Translations under genes and position numbers: made by a program
Notes under the pieces: generated by a model
Database searches by the model: none
Seen by the model: the letters and a program-made list of their open reading frames with translations, nothing else
What the model was told of the DNA's origin: nothing
Origin: Doryteuthis pealeii
Lineage: Eukaryota > Mollusca > Cephalopoda > Myopsida > Loliginidae
Direction: 5' to 3'
Assembly (NCBI GenBank): GCA_023376005.1
Contig: CM042176.1
Span: 13,043,194 to 13,107,193, forward strand
DNA: 64,000 bases
Shown: positions 38,315 through 52,482 of the stretch, one piece after another
Layout: each line of letters begins with the position of its first letter
Numbering within the stretch: the first letter of the stretch is position 1

Positions 38315-41300
38315 ATTAAGTGCTTCCTTGATAGGATTCAACCAAATTGAGAACTCAAATGTACATATAAAAATTTGTGTATATATTTTTACATATACAG
38401 AGTATTATAAATAAATACATGGATATATACCTTGTTTAATTAATTAATCTGACAGTGTGAATTTGATATATTGAAAAAACAAATGATGTTTACAAATGCA
38501 TGGGATCATCAGGAAAGAATGTGCACCGATTCGGGGCCTTCCTCTCATATATATAAACATATTCATCAAAAAGTTACTACCACGTTTTCATTGTAGTAGC
38601 ATAAGTAGTTCATCCAAAAGGGCTCTGTATATTTTGTAAAATATAGAACATTTATAGTTATAGAAAAAAGATTTTCTCTCTACCACGGTTTCGGTGTTCA
38701 AGGTACACCTTCCTCAGGAGAACTAAAAATTATGGTAGCTAATTTTATATATATACTTGTTTGGTCTAGAATTATTTTTATTTCACTGTCATTTTAATTA
38801 GTATAAACTTAGCTCTTTAAATCTAAACTGTTTCCCTTTGAAATTAAAGATTGGTTTTCCATACGCTTATCAGGCAAAAGTAATTTATAATTCTATGTCA
38901 GCTGTCCTCCACTTCCATCCTTTTTTTTTCTTTTTTTTTTTTCTTCACTTTGTTTATTATTATTTATGTTTATTACTTGGGTTGGAGTCTTATGATAAAT
39001 CAATTAAGTTGTAGTTTTTATTTTTTTATATATAATTAATGCATATCTTATATCTATATTAATCTTAATAATACATTAATGAGTTGTATATCCTATGGAA
39101 GCACTTCCCCATGAATTCATGTTTTCTATTCAGAAGTTTTTTCTTATCCGGGAATCTTATCCAGGAATCTAATTATCGCTAACTTTTCTTGTAAACACAA
39201 GAAACATGGACCAGTCAAATTTCGGCAGGTATTGGATCTCTTTAATATTTCCCATTTAATAATATGTGTTATATTTTAATTCTTTAAGTTCCAAACATAG
39301 CTAGCTAAGGTTGTTACATTTTTTAGTTTAATATTTGAAAATGGGTGTTTATGGTTTGTAAATCTAGTTTTAAATTCTGATTTTGTACAACCCACATAAA
39401 ATTTAATAAGGTCTGGTTTCTGTGAAGACATTATCGCTGTAAAACGTAAATTACACCTTTGGTCAAACACTTTCCTTTTACCGGGCACATATCTAGGTTT
39501 CGGCAGTTGCAGTTTTTCTGTCGGTCTTTTTCCTTATTTCTATCATTTGCATGGTTGTTAATTATTTTGTTATGTTTTATAATTATCCTTTCAGGAGAAA
39601 CTAATCTTTAAGTAGTTCTTATTAAAGATTTTGTGTAGAGTGTGGTTAACTGGGAAATGTTTATTAAATTTTGAAATAAACATTTCCCAGTTAACCACAT
39701 TCTACACAAAATCTTCAACAAAAACAACTCAAATACTAGCTTCTCCTGTATGGATAATATAGAAAGGATAATTTCTTAATTATAACAATGAAAAAAATAA
39801 AAATAAATAAAGCACATCTATCTATCTATACACATATAAAGGGCAGTTGTGTGTATGTGTATGTCCAGAGGAAACTTCAAAAATAAAACAATGACAAAAT
39901 AAATATATATACACATTAAATATCACTAGGGCTTGGTTTTTGAGCAAAAATAATGATTTAATTTATATTCGTGAAAATAATAAAAAATAATATTTAAATG
40001 ATAACAGCATGGATTTTTTTTTTCATTTGATATTTTAAATAGTAGACATTAACATTTCTTTTCAGAGTAGCTGGATCAATTCGAGGTCTATTTTTTTTTA
40101 CATAGGGATTTAAATGGGACATCCCATGAGGATTCAACACATGATTCAGTAATAATGGATCTGCGGGACTAACTTGAAAAAAATCCCCTCTACCCAGGCG
40201 ACGCCGGGTAGCTGCTGCTAGTTAAAGCATATAAATAATTTTTACATGAGATTTTTTTTTTTTAAAGATCCCCTTCTTCATAATACTGCAAAATTTACGT
40301 TAAGTTTCATTCATTCCCCCCCTCCCCCAGAGTTGTTGAATTTTAATTCATGGGTGTGTGTGTGTGTGTGTGTGAAAAAAAAACTATCAGTTTTAGAAAT
40401 AACCTTGCTTGTCAATATTTACCATGCACCCCACGTGTACAGGTTAGGCACAAGGCCCTATTAATGTGGGACCACCCACAAACCAAGACTCGTGAGAGGC
40501 AGGTGCAAAAAATGCGTTGATAACGTCAGCATTCCCCCTCAGGGGTGGGCTCAGGCACCTGGCAATAAACGCAGTGCTGCCCTTTAAATCGAGGGGGCAG
40601 GTGTTGCCTGGGGGGATGGCTCCCTGGGATCAACGATGTTAACTTATGTGGTCCAGGGCTGAAGCCACCCGTTTGAAACCGAACCTTGCTTGTCGTTAAT
40701 TTTTTATTTTTTTAAATTGCCCCAAATATTTTAAGTTTTCTTTTTCTATAATATTCACCAGCTTCAGTCCTATAACATGCAACACTCCACTTAGACCTTT
40801 ACTTAGGTTAGACGTGTGGTCGAAGAGGCCCCCTCCGATCAATCGGCTGGTCATGTCAAACCATAGCACCTATATGATTGCCACCAACCCTATTGCCCTT
40901 ATGGCAAGCCCCAACCCTTTTTATCATAAATGTGCTAGAAGACGCTGGCTGAGGGTCTTCATGTCTGGGAATGACATTAAACTCTATCTGATGGTGGGGT
41001 TCTAGTTCTGGATGTCTGGAGAATGTGGAGCACCCCTTCATCATCATTGCTACCTGGTCCACTCTGACCGGGAGTGGTAGTACCTGTTAGAGTCCTATCT
41101 ACGGATTAATTAGAAAAATGTGGGTAAAGAAGAACACTTTCCTCGTAAATTCCTACCATAAAATAAACTGAACCCTCATTTTATGTCCGTGTTTTTGCAA
41201 TAAATGTTTTATTTTTCTTGCCCCCGTTATTTTACAATACTAAATATATTTTCTTTATTTGTTAAAGAATAAATAAAATGTTTAGTATTGTAAAATAACG

Positions 41301-44300
41301 GGTGCAAGAAAAATAAAAAAAACAACATTTATTTAAAAAACACGGACATAAAATGAGGGTTCAGTTTATCTTATGGTAGGAATTTACGAGGAAATTGTTC
41401 TTTACCAAAATATGTTTATAAAAAGAATTGAGTATCTATTAATAATGAATTTATTTCAAACCTTTGTCGGCATTAAATGACCCACCGAGGTCGATTTGCC
41501 GTAAAACAAAACGAACAAAAAAATTTTTTTTTAAATTGCCCCAAATATTTTAAGTTGTCTTTTTCTATAATATTAACCAGCTTCAGGCTTCTTTTTTTTT
41601 TATGCCAGAGCCATTGACATATATTATTTATTTGATTGTTATTCAATATCTCCCCACAACATTCAGGTGGGGAGGAGATGAATGATAGTCCAAAAAATAA
41701 AACAAATAATCACTCGTGATAAAATTTCTGGAAATGATATTACAATTCTTGTATATACAAACGCACAGTTCGTTTAGATAAATCTTTTTTTTTTTTTTTT
41801 TTTTTCTTTTTTAAAATGTAAACAATCTGTCCAACAGTTAGTTTCAAACTGTAAACAAAACAGAGTTAGAAAGAAAAATAAATCGAATAATTCCTTTCAA
41901 ATAAGATCAAGAAGCATGTGACTTTATCATAATATTGTAGTCACATGCTCTTGCGGGTAAGGGGAGATAATCAATCGACTTCCGGGTATCAAATTTATAT
42001 GCGATTTACAAATAGAGAATTCGAAAACTTGATTTTCACCCTCGGAGAAGGGAAAAACAAACAAACAAACAAAAACAGAAGATAAATAAAAATTAAATAA
42101 AAGTAAAGTATTGTGAATGCAAGATATATACTGATCTAACTTCTTTAATTAAGGAACTAATTAAAAAAATCTCCGTAACCTACATTACGGAATATTATGC
42201 AAATTTATTTATTTAATTTTTTTTTTTATGTATACGTTGTGATTGCAAATTCGACCGTACAGGGTAGTACACACACACACATATATATGGGGTAATGAAG
42301 GACTATTTGCTCGTAAATTCAAACTATAAAATAAACTGAACCCCCATTTTATGTCCGTGTTTTTGCAATAAATGTTTTATTTTTCTTGCACCCGTTATTT
42401 TACAATACTAAATATATTTCCTTTTATTTATTTTAATATTCACTTCAATGTGTATATTCTAAAAGCTTTTATTTTGTGAGAATGCTTAGTTTTAAAGTGG
42501 GGGTTCGTTTTTACACTTCAACCTTTTACTCGTAAATTCCTACCATAAAATGCCCAAGCCTAATTTTATGGCAGGAATTTACGAGTAAAAAGTTGAATAT
42601 TACTTTTTGTTGTTATTTCTTTTCTTTTTGGCTTTGCTACTCTAAAATAAAAACGTCAGATTTTAATCATCGTCGACGAAAAAACAAAATTACGGTCATA
42701 TAAGGAGGATCCAATTTATGCCTAAATTGTAGAACGAGTCCCCACTTAAAAACTAAACATTCTCACAAAATAAAAACTTTTAGAATGTGCACATTGAAAT
42801 GAATATTAAAATAAATAAATAAAATATATTTTGTATTGTAAAATAACGGGTGCAAGAAAAATAAAACATTTAATAAAAAAACATGGATATAAAATGGGGG
42901 TTCAGTTTATTTTATGGTAGGAATTTACGAGCAAATAGTCCTTCATTACCTATATATGGATATTCTTTCTTCTATGGAAATTTCCAAGGAGGTAGCAATT
43001 CAGTTTCTGCATACAATGCACAGTTATTAACAAATCGATTGCATTTTTATTGAATTGTCTCAATATTATTGATTTACAATCTTATTGAAAAAAGAAAGAA
43101 ATTCCTATTAATTCGGTTCTTGTATAGAATAGTTTAATAAAGAACATTTCTGTGATAATGCTACAAAAAATGATATAGAAATCTAATACTTGTTTGCGTG
43201 GTGTAATGATTACTGTCATAGGAAATGGATATTGCAGAACAAGTTCAAATCCTGGATGAAGCTGTTTGCATTTTTACATAGCACTGATACCCTTGGGAAA
43301 GGTATGAATCCAATTATTCTCCCTCCAGCTATGGGTTAATAGAAGGGCAGACTGGGCTCTTTAACCTTGGTTAGGTAACCAGTCTAGGAGAAGGGAAACT
43401 CTGAATTCAAACCTGTTTAAGGGTGTTATAAGATGATAATGGTTGTACAATTAAGGAACAAGAGGATTGATACAGAGATTTTATTCATTTACATATTTTG
43501 GAAAGTGTCTGGTTTTCCAGGTACAAAATAATTACTTTATATAATTACAAGATCCTTAAATGAAAAACATTTAAAGCTTAATGTTTAATAGGCTGTTTAT
43601 TTTAATTTTTAAAAAATGACTATTCCATGGGGTGGGTGTCCCCAACAAATATCCTTCTGTCCCCAGGACAGCATTAATCTAGTATTACCAGCTTGTTTCA
43701 TAAAATTGTTGGACACTGACAATTTTCCACCTCAATTGGTTCTAATTGGTTCTAATCGCAATTTCTTGGGGATTTCTGGTCCAATCTTAAAAATATTTAT
43801 ATGGTTGGAAATAAAATAAAATAATCTTTTCAAATATGTAATTGTGTTTTTATCCATTGAATTATTTTTTACAGTGAGTTAAAATGATATTTTGCTTCAA
43901 ACAGCCAAAAATATAAAATATGACTTTTTTAATTAAAAAATTTTTTTTTTTTTTTTTTTAGACTAATTTTTACAGACTACTTTGTTTTTCAAAATCATAG
44001 TGGCTAATCTTTATCAATATTCTTGAAATTTTACACTCAATTAGAAGACACCTGGAAGTACAAACTGGACCTTTTTTTTTTTTTTTTTTTTTTTTTTTCT
44101 TTTTTTTTTCTAGGTCCCGTGGAAGCGAACGAACAATAGTAATAATAATTTTTTAACCACTGGGGATATTTGCATAATTCAAACAGTTCTGAACTCCATT
44201 TACAGAGCTCTATATAACTAACATGGTTAGATAACAAAAACCTCAAATAAAAAAAATCAACTGGGAATGCTAATTAATCTTGACTCCTTAATGGCTCCAC

Positions 44301-44961
44301 ATGCTCACGCCCAACTCTCTCTCTATCTTTCCCCTACTCTTTCTTTCTTGTGTTTTTTTTCTGTGTAGTATGTCCTTTTTCTTCCCTTTCTTTATTATAA
44401 AGACGGAATGTGATTGTTGGCCAAGCACTTCTTTTTTTTTCTGTTTTCAAATTTATTCATTTATTTTTCAGGAGGGGAATCCTGTGAGATTTATTCCGAG
44501 AAAAAGGACGCTCATCTAAATGGTGAATTTGAAAAGACCATGCCCGATCCTGAAAATTCAAGTGTGTTATTAACTCCAAAATCGTCCCCGAGTAAAGACA
44601 GTTCATCTTCATCTCTTGCTTCATCAACAACAACAGCAGTAGCGCGTAAAAGGGAGAAGTCGGTGAACGATTGCCTCCAAAACATGAACGATTCTTCATC
44701 GCATCCTCATAAACAATTACTTTTGGTTATGCAATCAACAGAAAAACCATCAGCTAAGAAAAAAGGCCGTTACAAAAAACACAGAGTTGTGTCCGCTCAT
44801 CGAAAATCATTATCGCCTACACAGAAGCCAAGATCTTCTAATAATCGACAAAGGTAAGTTAATGGACTTAGTTTATTTACATGTGTGTGTGTGTGTGTGT
44901 GTTCTGTCTCTATCTCTCTATAGCTGTCTGCCCATGCTCTCTCTCTCTCTCTCTCTCTCTA

Positions 44962-45018
<57 letters not shown>

Positions 45019-47674
45019 AGGAAAAGTGGACAAAAAGTAATGACTCAAACAAGTAGAAGTAGGAGAGAAATATTTCGTCCTTCTTTATGCAAAGAACCTC
45101 ATAAGTCTAAATTTATTGAAAACAAAGTACGTACATTTGTATTTATAGAAGATAAAGTGAGTTTGTGGTGAAATTGATGGGTAGGGAGGTTAGAGAGGAT
45201 TTGATTGAACAGAGAATAACATCATATAAAGTGTGGGGGGGAGTTCAGAGGATAGTAGTTTGTATGGGAAGATGAGATGAGGAGGTTGATAGGTGCTTGT
45301 TGGGAAAGGGGGTGGTTGGAGAAGTGGAGTGGGTCCCCTGACTGTTCTGCCTCCGTGGGCCCCCTCCTCATGTCTGGCCATCTCTGTCTCCCCCTATATC
45401 CTTCTGGCCATCATATCCTTCTGGCCATCTCTGTCTCCCTCTATATCCTTCTGGCCATCTCTGTCTCCCTATATCCTTCTGGCCATCTCTGTCTCCCCTA
45501 TATCCTTCTGGCCATCTCTGTCTCCCCTATATCCTTCTGGCCATCTCTGTCTCCCATATCCTTCTGGCCATCTCTGTCTCCCCTATATCGGCCATCTCTG
45601 TCTCCCCCCTATATCCTTCTGGCCATCTCTGTCTCCCCTATATCCTTCTGGCCATCTCTGTCTCCCCTATATCCTTCTGGCCATCTCTGTCTCCCCCTAT
45701 ATCCTTCTGGCCATCTCTGTCTCCCCCTATATCCTTCTGGCCATCTCTGTCTGTATATATGTCTGTTCTGCGTGGAGGTGTGTGGTGTAATGGTTACCGT
45801 CATAGGAAATGGACATGAAATAAGTTCAAATCCTGGACGAAGCTGTTTGCATTTTACATAGCGCTAATATCCTTTGGAAAGTTATGCATTCAACTATTCT
45901 TCCTCCAGCTATGGGTAAATAGTAGGGCAAACTTGGCTCTTTAACCTTGATTAGGCAAACAGTCAAGGAGAAGGTAAATTCTGAATTCAAACTTGTTTAA
46001 CTCCACTTAAGATATTGACCTTGTTTCACATCCTGCTTATGCGGAGGGGTTGGTAAATACATATACTCCAGGCCTGCTCATAGTACAACTAAGAGCCAGA
46101 AATGGAGGCCTATTGAAAATAAACTATTTTTGAAAATACTTAGAATAACAATTTGACTAATACATGAGGATAATATGTGTTGAAAGTTAAGTAAATGAAA
46201 ATATGTAATATTGTTGTGGACGCTGATTAGTATTAAGTAAAACAAAAAGGTAATGGTAATCTTGAACTTTAAGTGACTAAATTCCTACCATGAAATTGTA
46301 ACTTGCGCATTATTTGAAATGGACTTAATTGTTATTAAAAAGACATTTTATGATATTTTGGAGTTAAAAATATGCATTAAAATGAAAATTATGTTGAATC
46401 AAAGATGGCTGCCATAGTTTACAAGCTTCTTCTCGGAAAAGAACAAAGAACTCTCATTTAAATCTTAAAAGGACTTAACTCTCAAAACAATGAGATTTAA
46501 GTCCCTTTGTTCTTTTTCCGAGAAGAAGCTTGTAAACTATAGCAGCCATCTTTGATTCAACGTAATTTTCACAGAAAAACACAATGCTTTTCAAATCCAT
46601 TTTAATGCATGTTTTTAACTCGAAAATATCATAAAATGTCTTTTTAATGGCAATTTTATGGTAGGAATTTAGTCACTTAAAGTTCAAGATTACCGTGGTA
46701 ACTAAGATTTCTCATAAAACATTCACACTATTACAGGTCTTACTGAACAATTTATTCAAATGATAAATCATATTCTAAATTTAAGTAAAAAAAAAAAATC
46801 TTTAAATTTCTTAAGTCAATAACACTGGAGTAGATCAAACTTAAACTGAAATTAAAATACCTTGCCACCTGGGGCGTTAGAATACATCAACTGCACCTCT
46901 GCAAGACTCACCCAATGGGGCCATCTGTTGGCCGTGTGTGGTGACCCATGATGCTTAAGGAATCCTGGTGGATGAGCAGTCTATGATATACAACACTCCA
47001 CTTAGACCTTTACTTAGGCTAGAAGGGTGGTCGGGGTGGCCCCCTCCTATCAATCGGCTGGTCACGTCTAGCCCTAGCACCTATATGATTTCCCCAACCC
47101 TATTGCCCTCATGGCAAGCCTCAACCCTTATATGGGTGCTAGAAGGCAGTGGCTGAGGGTCTTCATGTCCTGGGAATGACATTAAACTCTCTGATGGTGA
47201 GTTCCAGTTCTGGGGTCTGGGGAATGTAGAGCATCCCTTCATCACCATTGCTCCCTGGTCCACTCTGACCCGGGAGTGGTAGTACCTGTTAGGGTCCCAT
47301 CTATGGGTTAAATAGAAAAATGTGTTAATAAAAAAAAATTGAGTATCGATTAAGAATGAATTTATTTCAAAACTTTATTGGCATTAAATAACCCACTGAG
47401 GTTGGTATGCCGTAACACAAACAAACAAATAAAATGCCCTGCTCTAACTTGTTTGACCTTGTGTCACATTTTGCTTGTGTTGAGAGTGTTGATCAATACA
47501 TACATTGGATATATTTTTAATATTAAAAAAAAAAAAGGGATTCATATAACAAGTTTCAAGTTGAACTGAAAGGTGAGGCTTTAGGTGTTCCAAAAACCAT
47601 AGCTGTTTAGAAGGCATCTTTTAACACTATATTGACCTGTATATTGTGGAGTAATCATTATTTCTAAATAATTG

Positions 47675-47710
<36 letters not shown>

Positions 47711-47886
47711 TCTCTATCTCTCTCTCTTTCTCTTCTCTCTCTCTTTCTCTTCTTCTCTTTCTCTATCTCTATCTCTTCTCTATCTCTTCTCTCTTCTCTT
47801 TCTCTTCTCTTCTCTTTTCTCTCTTTCTCTTTCTCTTTCTCTTCTCTTTCTCTCTTTCTCTCTCTCTCTTTCTCTTCTCTCTCTCT

Positions 47887-47930
<44 letters not shown>

Positions 47931-48414
47931 TCTCTCTCTATCTCTTTCTCTCTCTTCTCTATCTCTCTCTATCTCTTTCTCTCTCTATCTCTTCTCTCTC
48001 TATCTCTTCTCTCTATCTCTCTCTATCTCTATCTCTCTCTATCTCTTCTCTTTCATATATGACTTTTTTATATATTAAAAGAAAAAAGAAAAGCTATCAA
48101 AAGAATCTAATGAATGCTTAATGCATTATATTATAACAGGAAAAACACGACCAACAGTAACAACACCAGTCATAGTCAAGGGCAGACAACTGTAACAGAT
48201 TATTTTCCAGTCCGAAGAAGTAGCAGACAAACCAAAACATGTTTAGAGGTAATTCCTTTTCCATATTTCTTACCCATCTATCTATCTACAACTTTTGGAT
48301 CCAACTGAACCATTTTTTTTTCTTTCAATTCTTTACTTTTTATTCTATTAACCAAAAGTCTGCAAATCCTCAAACCTCATAACGGCAGCCTATCATTAAG
48401 CATAACTGAAGTTA

Positions 48415-48467
<53 letters not shown>

Positions 48468-48677
48468 GTTACTACCATGTAACATTGTAGTAGCATAAAT
48501 CCAAAAGGGCTCAATAATCTTGTAAAAATAGAGCATTAATAGTTGTAGAAAGTTATTTCCCTACCACAGTTTCGGTGTTCTTAGTACATCGTCTTCAGGG
48601 AACTGAAGATGTGTACTAAGAACACCAAAACCGTGGTAGGGAAAAAACTTTTCTACAACTGTATATATAATATATAT

Positions 48678-48720
<43 letters not shown>

Positions 48721-49940
48721 TATATATATATATTATATTATTATTTTTTTTTTTTAAATATTTTTTTTTTTTTTTTTTTTTTTTTGTTAAACTTGATGGA
48801 CAATTCTTTCTAACTGTCTGGCCATCTTTTTTAATATCCGGTTGGAAAAGATGTATGAATCCACCAAAGATTTTACCACGGGCGCTTTCTGCCCAACTTC
48901 GTGCCATCATCAGGTGTGGAACTAGTGAGATGTTTCCATTGTTTCTTTTTAAACAAACAGTAGCAGTAGGAATTAGTTTCTTTTAAACAAACAGTTTGTT
49001 TTTTTTCTTTGTGCAGTATAAGTATATTTTCAGATAAAATTTTTCGTTAATTAGAGGGGGGGCATGAATGATTTTAAGTGTTGCATTATGGAGCTTCTAT
49101 CCATTAGATGTAGTGTTAACTGCATTATACTTATAAAAAATTGACAATATATTATATTGACAAATCAAATGTGTGCAGATCTCTAAATGATCCATGCTAC
49201 TTTTGTCTACAAGAAAAGTTAACTATAATTAAATTCCCGGATAAGAAAAATATTTTAAATAATAGATTTGAATCAATCTGCAATTGTCGACATAGGTTGG
49301 GTTGGTCACTAAAATATTGTTAGAACTACATTACTAAATTTAACTAAATAAATTAGAATTTCTTTCTTAAATAGTTATTCATTTTAAATAGGATAAATAC
49401 AAAAATGAACAATAAAAACTATGAATTAGTAATATTAAACCTCTAAAATATAATTAGAATTAAATTTTAACTGCATTTACTAGCTATTATTTATAATTAT
49501 AATTAAATTGATAACAATACAGAAATGAGAATTAATGAATGAATACACGTGTGGAACGATACATTGTTTTTTCTCAATTTTCGCGCACGGGCCTCACACA
49601 AAAATTGAGAGAAAAATAACATAGCGTTTAACCGTTATTATCTGAAAAATATCTTTAATTTAACTAAGGAATTACATCAGCTTAGTTAAACGTAGGTTAG
49701 GTTCCTGATGAAATCGATTTAATTTGATTGAAACCATGGTAGACCCTTTATTTTTCCTCTAATAAAATATTTTATATTATATAAGGGAAATTTAAGTTAA
49801 TGTACGTATTATTATTTACTTAATCGAGTTATTATTATTAGTTACAGTTATCTTTTCCTTGAGCATATATTTTATGTATTTACTGCGCGTCAATAACTAC
49901 TTGAGTAGCCTTTACTGCTGATGCCACTGCAATTGGATAC

Positions 49941-49975
<35 letters not shown>

Positions 49976-52141
49976 GTGTGTGTGTGTGTATAATTTTTTT
50001 TTTTTTTTTTTCTAAATATTTTCCTAGTGTTTATATCATTGAAGGTCTGGTTTAGCTCGGCCAGTAGACCACCCACTTAGGAATCGCAAGGTCTCTGGTT
50101 CCATACTGGTTCCGCCAACTCAGTGCATGGGTAGCACAGCTTAGGTAATCTGATCTGTGCAGTAAAGTGGGGAGCTGACGGTAGGTGTGGCGCTCTGCTT
50201 CAGCAAAAACAATCTCCCTGGTTTAACGCTAGTGAAAAAGAGATAGACTCCCTTGCTGTTTGGCTGTTACCGACAGTAGGCCACTCCGCCAACTTCTGAA
50301 GTTATCAATTTAAAAAAAAAAATCTCGTTTATTTTTGCAGCTATACTTTTCTATCCCTTACCCAATTACCTTTTCAGTATAAAAGCAGAATGTAAAAGCA
50401 TTTATCTCAATAAATTCTGAGTAATTCTCTAAAATATATTCAAACAAAAATATTCCAGGCCCCGTGGTTCACAAACTTTAGTTGACAGTAGTCATCATAC
50501 ACTTTAACCTACACTCTGACTATCAAATTTTCTTCAAAGGCAACAGACTGATCCCTTAAAAATACCATACCTCACATACTAAGCCCAACCCTTCTTTTCT
50601 CACTTCTCTATACCACATACCCAAACCTTTTCCTCTTTCTATCCCTTACCCAATTACCTTTTCAGTAAAAAAGCAGAATGTAAAAGCATTTGTCTCAATA
50701 AATTTTGAAGAAGCCTCAACTAAACAACGAGGTGAAATATCAATTGAATTTAGTTGCTGTGTTGTTATATCCACTTTTTCCTCTATTTTCAACCACATTT
50801 TGTTGGATTTATTCAATCCTTCACTCCTCAATACTTGTAAATAGGAAAATCTAAGATATCTTTTTTATAATTTCTTTTTATTTACAGATTAAAAAATATC
50901 AAGATATGGAATCGGCAGTCCTTGATAAAAGGGAGGAAGGCTTGAAGGTAAGATACCCTGCATTTATTTATTCATACTTAATTTGCTAATTCAATAATCT
51001 TAGTATTGTTAGGTGTTGTAACATGATGTAATATTGAAGCTTTCCTCTACTCGGGTAGCCCTATCGGCTGGCGCTTTAGAATACACCAACTACATGTCTG
51101 CAGAGGGGGTAGACCCCCCCCCCTCCAATGGGGGCCCTGTTTGCCGTGGATAGCGACCTGTGATGCTTAAAGGACAGAATCCTTGTGGCTGAGCAGTCCA
51201 TGACATGCAATACTCCACTTTGGCCCTTACTTACTGGGTGGTCAGAGAGGTCCCCTCCGATCAATCGGCTGGTCACGTCAAGCCCTAGCACCTATATGAT
51301 TGTCCCAACCCTTTTTTATCATATGGGTGCTAGAAGGCAGTGGCTGAGGGTCTTCATGTCCTGGGAATAACGTTAAACTCTATCTGATGATGATGTTCTA
51401 GTTCTGGAAATCTGGGGAATGTGGAGCACCCCTTCATCACCATTGCTACCTGGTCCACTCTGAACTGGAGTGGTAGTATATGTTAGGGTTCCATCTGTAG
51501 GTTAAATAGAAAATTTGTTTATAAAAAAAAAAATTGAGTTTAAAAACTTTTCTTCCAAACTATCGCTACGAATCTTTCAAAACTTTGCCGGTATTAAATG
51601 ACCCACCGAGGTTGATATGCCATAAAACAAAACAAACAAAAACTCTACTCGGGCAACTTTACAGATTTGTACAAATATGGATTTTCATTGGTTTTTAGAT
51701 GGACGTCCTATTTACAATATAAATACTATACAATCCTTTAATCGGGCAATTTTACAGATTGTAACATGTTTAAAATGAATAATAAACGTTTCTGTGATTT
51801 CTAAATATTTGAAAACCTTACCTTTGGAATTAGCCACGTACATAAGATGTTAGCCTAACATAACATATATTATGGCGGCATGGGGTGTAATGGTTAGAGT
51901 CGTAGGATATGGACTTGTCAACCTGAGTTGAATTCATGGATGAAGCTGTTTGCATTTCACATAGCTCTAATACACTTGGAAAAAGGTATGAATCCAATTC
52001 TCCCTCCAGCTATGGGTAAATAGCTGGGTAGACTGGATTCTTTAACCATGGCTAGGTAACCTGTCTAAGAGAAGGAAAACCTGTTAATCTCTGCTTAAGA
52101 AATTGACCTTGTGTCGCATCTTGCTCGTGTGGAGGGGTTGG

Positions 52142-52177
<36 letters not shown>

Positions 52178-52435
52178 CAATTGGTAATTTGCTTGAAACA
52201 TTGTTAAGTATGTTATAATATATTAATATTTTGAAGGCCAATACAATGTGTATGAAAAATAAAAACAAAAACATGTTATTTTTGTCTTATCGATTTCGAA
52301 GCATGAACTTCATCATCAGTTTATTTTCTGAAAATAAACTCTGAAGTTCGTGCTTCAAAATCGATAAGACAAAAATAACATCTTTTTGGTTTTATTTTTC
52401 ATACGCATTGTATTGGCCTTCAAAATATTAATATA

Positions 52436-52482
<47 letters not shown>

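Larger units (their letters stand above)
20600..44471 (+). other. First intron of KMT5A, about 24 kb
   Basis: The intron holds no supported coding exon. Contents are AT-rich DNA (20.6-23.4 kb), SINEs (23.7-26.2 kb), a Penelope remnant (26.5-27.1 kb), a 40-bp minisatellite (27.2-31.2 kb), Helitron-like elements, palindromes, R1/R2 repeats and a second Penelope remnant (39.3-39.8 kb). Its length depends on the predicted 10-nt first exon. Confidence 0.5.

Noticed and set aside
45277..45861. Protein with [13 protein letters not shown] repeats
   Set aside because: All three plus frames are open because of the minisatellite, there is no splice or start context, and the end runs into a tRNA-derived SINE.
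47672..48121. Ser/Leu/Phe-rich membrane-like protein
   Set aside because: It is translated (CT)n.
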